From [Scytonema hofmanni] UTEX 2349 (GTDB lineage Bacteria > Cyanobacteriota > Cyanobacteriia > Cyanobacteriales > Nostocaceae): a stretch of DNA of 64,000 nucleotides. The notes beneath the pieces are model-generated. The model was given only the letters and a program-made list of their open reading frames with translations. It had not been told where the DNA came from and made no database searches. The DNA lies in NCBI RefSeq assembly GCF_000582685.1, contig NZ_ALWD01000163.1, forward strand, positions 62,001-126,000, read 5' to 3'. This document shows, in pieces, positions 62,780 to 64,000 of this stretch. Numbering within the stretch: position 1 is the stretch's first letter; the number at the start of each line of letters is the position of its first letter. A program made the position numbers and the translations under genes.

Positions 62780-63154
62780 TTGATATTTTACCGATGTTGT
62801 TTTCTCCAATCCCAAGGTGTAACAGCATTCTCTTCGCTCCACATACAAAAAAGCAATTAAGACGGCCCGAACCGGGATGCGATCGCATTTCTTTGAGCAT
62901 GGGCATTTCCTTATTGTGTGCCTTCAAAAAACGGGATACCCACGACCCGCACTACTCCCCAGAAATCAAACTAACATCACCGCGCTATATTCCCAAGATA
63001 TTATCTATAATTCCAGGTGCTAACTGCGATCGCTTCTGTGCGTACCGGGTACGCCCGGAGCGCTTCGGGTGTTGCATGGTATTGGCGCAGAGTCGCAGTT
63101 GGAGGGGTAGCGATCGCTTACCCCACTCCTCAACTGCAACTCACAATCAACAAC
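62780..63154. other. Gap with repeats, no gene
   Basis: It holds several GCGATCGC/CGATCGC sites and a GC-rich palindromic fragment (GTACCGGGTACGCCCGGAGC near 63041). An open frame at 62794-63210 runs through this repeat and is not protein-like. Confidence 0.5.
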
Positions 63155-63183
63155 AAAAAACCCCGGTGAAAGCAACCGAGGTG
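63155..63183 (-). terminator. Rho-independent terminator for the leftward gene
   Basis: On the minus strand CCTCGGT-TGCTTTC-ACCGGGG forms a stem followed by TTTTTTGTTG. It lies about 165 bp downstream of the gene at 63347-63721. Confidence 0.7.
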
Positions 63184-63346
63184 ATGTTTGAGAAGCCCAA
63201 TTGTCGATGAGATGCCGATACCAAAATCAATAAATCTTAACTAACGCTCAAGCCAACCAAAACATTGCGTTTGCAGTTGATTGTTTCATTGCTACTTAAT
63301 CCTCAATTCCCACGCCACATCGAATTGGCACAAACAATCATATTTT

Positions 63347-63721
63347 TTACTGCACAAAAATTGACCGCACCAAAATACTTATCACCTCACCAGGGTTAGC
63401 TGTTAGTTGTGGTCTGCTCCAATCACTAACTTCTGCGTAGCCAACGACTTTTAAGTAGTGAATGGTACTTGTCACGGCTTTGGGCGTACCAATCAGCAAG
63501 TGTCTGAGTGGTTCTCTGCATGGAATTGTCTGGGGGTTAGTTTCGTTTGATTCAGGTGCATTTGGATCGGTGCTGGATAAAAAAGCTCGAATCGTATTTT
63601 GTACTTCATAATTTCCGCCCTCTTCGGGTGCTGTCGAAGAAGCTTGTTGGGCTATGTACAACTCAAGTTCCAATTGGGCGATCGCTTGAGAGTCGCAGAG
63701 AATTTGTGATTGTGTCATCAT
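63347..63721 (-). CDS. Conserved cyanobacterial hypothetical protein
   Basis: 124 residues. The N-terminus is a helix rich in Gln/Glu (AIAQLELELYIAQQASSTAP), a linker follows, and the C-terminus reads PLRHLLIGTPKAVTSTIHYL then KVVGYAEVSDWSRPQLTANP. I recall this C-terminal pattern from many cyanobacterial hypothetical proteins, but know no function. No signal peptide. MM start: the second Met is an equally good candidate. It is transcribed alone, toward a good terminator. Confidence 0.6.
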   Translation of the reverse strand: MMTQSQILCDSQAIAQLELELYIAQQASSTAPEEGGNYEVQNTIRAFLSSTDPNAPESNETNPQTIPCREPLRHLLIGTPKAVTSTIHYLKVVGYAEVSDWSRPQLTANPGEVISILVRSIFVQ

Positions 63722-63908
63722 TGTTTTTATCTCCCGATATGGGGGGTTTACTACATGAAGGCGATCGCACTGGTTCCGGCAAGAATTGAGCGATCGCCTT
63801 TGTTATTTCATAATTATATCGATTAATCGTTTAAACGCTTAATCAACAAAGCGACTAAATTAGTAATTGACAATAGGAACGAAGGATGTGTATGTGACAA
63901 CTTAAAGA

Positions 63909-64000
63909 ATGAATCCTCCCGTTCCACCCAAATTCACCAAAAGACATGAAAGAAAAGCTGTGCAGCAGTCCAAGGTCAAAATTCGTTGCCGCTTACAAGA
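63909..64000 (+). CDS. Possible gene start running off the window
   Basis: An ATG at 63909 opens a frame MNPPVPPKFTKRHERKAVQQ that is still open at the window end. The basic N-terminus is plausible, but only 30 codons are visible, so no family can be named. Confidence 0.3.
   Translation, partial: MNPPVPPKFTKRHERKAVQQSKVKIRCRLQ

Noticed and set aside
62794..63210. 138-codon open frame after the nadR-pnuC chimera
   Set aside because: It runs through GCGATCGC sites, a REP fragment and the terminator of another gene; the composition (Arg/Pro/Ser/Cys) is not protein-like.

Overview
The window looks like part of a large plasmid, or a plasmid-derived island, from a filamentous cyanobacterium of the Nostocales type. 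The evidence is abundant GCGATCGC (HIP1) octamers, CCCCAAT/CCCCAGT heptamer repeats (STRR type), many GC-rich palindromic repeats containing variants of GCGTAGCGTGCGC, and families that are essentially cyanobacterial (DUF1822, DUF928, CHAT-CHASE2). The plasmid signs are a ParA/ParB pair at the left edge, an actin-like (ParM/StbA-type) segregation operon, and a MobV relaxase fused to primase-like domains. No rRNA, tRNA, CRISPR array or intact transposase was seen.

Layout. 1-1727: parA (cut by the window edge) and parB. 1989-6149: a RapA/HepA-like SNF2 helicase and, 1.3 kb later, a protein resembling the C-terminal part of such helicases. Repeats and an inverted PD-(D/E)xK-like gene lie between them, and a 33-codon stub of a third gene follows. 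6156-16031: two cytoplasmic caspase-like proteins (one with C-terminal sensor-like domains, one a caspase-STAND-WD40 protein), remnants of a WYL regulator and a reverse transcriptase, and an exported peptidoglycan-binding protein. 16433-24137: plasmid backbone, with a Vsr-like nuclease, a membrane protein, the ParM-like/small protein/ParA-like operon, and the relaxase-primase. 24712-61629: a 37-kb island described below. 62153-64000: an NMN adenylyltransferase fused to the tail of a PnuC transporter, a small hypothetical gene, and the start of another gene.

The 37-kb island is the most interesting part. It holds a divergent sigma-70-like protein, a DUF1822 protein, an Rpn-type nuclease, several tiny genes, five CHAT-domain proteins (caspase-related H/C proteases), one CHAT-free TPR pair, a small outer-membrane-like protein, a DUF928 protein, and a Tat-exported caspase-like protein. 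Four CHAT proteins have Sec-type signal peptides, so most of this protease set is predicted to act outside the cytoplasm. One CHAT protein (40509-41909) has lost its catalytic histidine. Another (41921-47464) is a triplicated TPR protein with relict internal signal-peptide ends.

A previously unlabelled element ties the island together. A two-block motif, TTTTGGCATATCCTC-like then AGAAATA, with exactly 14 bp between GCATA and AGAAATA in six copies and 15 bp in one, occurs seven times. Each copy is on the + strand upstream of an island gene, including the sigma-like gene itself. I propose this is the promoter (or operator) of an island regulon, perhaps recognised by that sigma-like protein. This is inference, based on a motif that can be seen directly.
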